Assembly (NCBI GenBank): GCA_029961685.1
Contig: JARWKL010000006.1
Span: 12,034,748-12,098,747 of the forward strand
Reading direction: 5' to 3'
Source: Aristolochia californica
Taxonomy: Eukaryota > Streptophyta > Magnoliopsida > Piperales > Aristolochiaceae
DNA: 64,000 nt
Each line of letters begins with the position of its first letter. Within the stretch, counting starts at the first letter, position 1. Below the pieces are notes generated by a model, which worked only from the letters and a program-made list of their open reading frames with translations, was not told the DNA's origin and ran no database searches. A program made the position numbers and the translations under genes. This document shows positions 62,190-64,000 of the stretch, piece after piece.

Positions 62190-63468
62190 AAGCAAGCATA
62201 TCCACATTTAACACTTGTGTAGTATAAATTAGAAATCTCTTTCTTATAAAATTCCAAGATATTAGGGTTGAACTAGTGGAATTTCCGAAATTGGGATATC
62301 AAAACTTTTGTGTTCATTTCTAGTGTGAGAATAAGTTTTCTTTACTTACATTCGTTGTTGTTTTATTTTTTTCCATACATAAACTCTAAATTTTTTATTT
62401 TGTTGCGATCTATTTGTCTTTTTATCTATTTGTTTACGCGATAAAGGGAAAAGTGAAAATTGATGTTTTGATTTAAGAAAGAATTAGAACACTAAAATGG
62501 AAATGCAAAAATGTAGAGAGAGATAATTCCAAAAAAATGTTCGTAATTTTAAGGGATTGCAAACTCTTTCTAGTTTTTATATATTAGGTTTCGCAATCAT
62601 CGGGAAAAGGAGGAGGTAGGGTATTTTTATTTCAGTGTTGACTACCAATCCATAAGTCATTTCTTACAAAAATATATCCCCATAGGCATGTTTGACCGAT
62701 AAATCACTTTACAATAATCTATGATTGTTAGGTCAAATTTTTTGGTAAATGGGCAAAATAATGGCTTGTTTGACTTGTGTTAATATCCCACCACACGGTC
62801 ACTTGAGAATTGATTGAGGTTTGGATCCCATAAGTCATTTGCATCTTTAACATGTTTCATGCATGCATATCCATATTTTAAGCATGTGTAGGATCAATTA
62901 GAAATTTCTTTCTTATAAAATTCCAAGCTATTAGGGTTGAACTAGAGGAATTTCCCAAACTTGGATATAAAAAATTTTGTGTTCATTTGTGGTGTCTAAA
63001 TAAATTTTCTTTACTTACAAGTGTTGTTGTTTTGAATTTTTTGCATACATAAACTCTAACTTTTTTATTTTGTTGTGATCTATTTGCATTTTTATCTCTT
63101 CGTTTATGAGATAAAGGGAAAATTGAAAACTCACATTTTTTATTTAATAAAAAAATGTACATCTAAAATACAAATGCATAAATGTAGAGAGAGATAATTC
63201 CAAAAAGTGACCGTAATTTTTAGGGATTGAAAACTCTTTCTAGTTTTTATATATTATGTTTTGCAATCATCGGGAAAAAGGGGGAGGCAGGGGATTTTTA
63301 ATTGAGTGTTGACTCCCAATCCATAAGTCATTTCTTACAAAAATATAGCCTGTTACACATGATTCACTGATAAATCACTTTACAATCATCTATGATTGTT
63401 AGGTCAGCTTTCTTTAAAATGGGCAAAATAATGGGTTGTTTGACTCGGGTAAATATCTCACCGCACGT
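62190..63468 (+). repeat. Array segment 20: last forward monomers
   Basis: Starts are 62190 and 62859; the second unit is cut after about 610 bp by the inversion junction. This part follows 18,095-19,500: 'cagttttttttttaaatggg', 'ttgcgatctatttg', 'gaaaattgatgttttg', 'aggcatgtttgaccg' and 'ggtaaatatctcac' occur in the same order in both. The last forward bases are 'ccgcacgt' at 63,461-63,468. Confidence 0.92.
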
Positions 63469-63534
63469 AATGATCCAAAAATTTCAAGGAGTAGATAAAA
63501 TTAAATTCTCAAGTTAACATGCGGTGGGATATTT
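63451..63534. other. Inversion junction of the satellite array
   Basis: The forward arm 'aaatatctcaccgcacgt' (63,451-63,468) and the inverted arm 'acatgcggtgggatattt' (63,517-63,534) face each other across 48 bp. Beyond them the two sides continue as opposite-strand monomers, so this is the centre of a large imperfect palindrome. No transposon end or target-site duplication is visible. Confidence 0.9.
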
Positions 63535-64000
63535 TCCAGAGCCAAACAATCCACTTTTTTCCTATTTTACAAAAAGTGGACCTAACAATCATACATTATC
63601 AGAAATGTTTTGATCGATTAATCATGTGTAACGCCGTTAGAAATGACTTATGGTTTGGGAGTCGATACCCAGCTAAAAATGCCTCCCCCGCTTTTTCGAT
63701 GATTACAAAACCTATTATATATAAAATTAAAAAAGTTTACATTCTTTAAAAATCACAGATACTTTTTCGAATTATCTCTCTTAGAATTTGTACATTTCCA
63801 TTTTGGATGTTCAAGTTTTTTCAAATCCAAACTTGAGTTTTCACTCTCCCTTTTTTCTTGTAAACAAAAAGATAATGAAAACAGATCACAACAAAATGAA
63901 AATTTTAGAGTTTAAGTATGTAAAAAATTGAAAACTATAGTAAATGTAAGTGAAGAAAATTATTTTACTCACTAACATTGAACCCAAAATTTTGTTATCC
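63469..64000 (-). repeat. Inverted, diverged partial satellite monomer
   Basis: Read as reverse complement, this stretch follows the monomer from 'ggatatcaaaa' (window end) through 'ttcattttgttgtgatct', 'gtgaaaactcaa', 'aaaatggaaatg', 'cgggggagg', 'gactccc', 'ttgttaggtcc' and 'atcccaccgca' to 'cttgagaatttaa'. It is clearly more diverged than forward monomers (about 15-20% by eye), and the hairpin arms are broken. The first 34 bases (63,469-63,502) are only partly recognisable: 'gatccaaa' fits, but about 16 bp are extra. It runs off the window end, so whether it begins a second, opposite array is unknown. Confidence 0.92.

Larger units (their letters stand above)
1..63468 (+). repeat. Head-to-tail satellite array, ~668 bp monomer
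   Basis: The whole stretch is one tandem array. Using the conserved marker 'aagcatgcatatcc' I read 96 successive starts; most spacings are 663-672 bp and the longest is 679, so no foreign element larger than a few bases is inserted. In order, each monomer shows: the marker; 'ctattagggttgaactagtg'; 'ttcatttgtggtgtgtgaat'; T-rich DNA; the hairpin 'tttatctc-N9-gagataaa'; 'aaaatggaaatgcacaaatg'; 'tagggattgcaaactctttc'; 'ggtttcgcaatcgtcggga'; a G-rich box; 'gtgttgactcccaatccata'; the dyad 'acaatcatctatgattgt'; 'cccaccgcacgttcacttga'. Neighbours differ visibly, while some distant monomers are more alike, so the array is a mosaic. A centromeric or heterochromatic location is inference. The family is not recognised. 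Confidence 0.97.

Noticed and set aside
63519..63749. 77-codon + strand frame at the window end
   Set aside because: It equals the minus-strand satellite frame seen through the inversion, so it only confirms the orientation change.
1..64000. Regular repeats as a CRISPR array
   Set aside because: Units are 668 bp long and similar throughout, with no short repeat/unique spacer alternation; this is eukaryotic satellite DNA.
1..64000. LTR retrotransposon or other mobile element
   Set aside because: No long terminal repeats, polymerase-like frame, poly-A tail or target-site duplication; spacing leaves no room for an insertion.
1..64000. tRNA, rRNA or telomere-type repeats
   Set aside because: No conserved tRNA boxes with a foldable cloverleaf, no rRNA core sequences and no TTTAGGG/TTAGGG runs seen.

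Overview
The window is one uninterrupted block of eukaryotic satellite DNA. I find no gene, RNA gene, transposon insertion or CRISPR array in it. The sequence is very A+T rich (about 70% by eye) and is built from tandem monomers whose usual spacing is 663-672 bp, typically 667-668. The phase marker 'aagcatgcatatcc', just after 'acatgtttc', can be found 96 times from position 621 to 62,859, all in the same orientation. In four further units the marker was lost in a deletion. The organism cannot be named from the sequence. A long A+T-rich monomer close to four nucleosome repeats (4 x 167) and CpG sites that often decay to TpG/CpA suggest a methylated genome, and a plant fits best. That is inference, and I do not recognise the satellite family.

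Layout: 1-63,468 is a head-to-tail array on the + strand. At 63,468/63,469 the array reverses, and 63,469-64,000 is a clearly more diverged partial monomer in the opposite orientation. The forward array is not a simple repeat. It is a patchwork of multi-monomer segments that recur in the same order. Family A lies at about 12.9-16.4 kb, 43.5-47.9 kb and 59.1-61.9 kb. Family B lies at about 29.3-35.3 kb, 37.2-41.1 kb and 48.0-55.1 kb. A pair with constant offset 47,740 lies at 9.7-11.3 kb and 57.5-59.1 kb. A nearly identical recent copy of about 1.75 kb lies at 18,671-20,417 and 22,678-24,422. At least ten units have lost 100 bp or more, several of them about half a monomer, usually with a few bases of microhomology at the junction.

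Each monomer carries four short inverted repeats, a G-rich box and, in many copies, a sequence matching eight of the nine core positions of the mammalian CENP-B box. One copy (9,669-9,685) matches all nine. One hairpin (tttatctc-N9-gagataaa) shows compensatory changes in both arms in some monomers. These conserved elements and the mosaic duplication history are the most interesting content. The short open reading frames (66 to about 110 codons) that recur on both strands are by-products of the repeat and are not annotated as genes.
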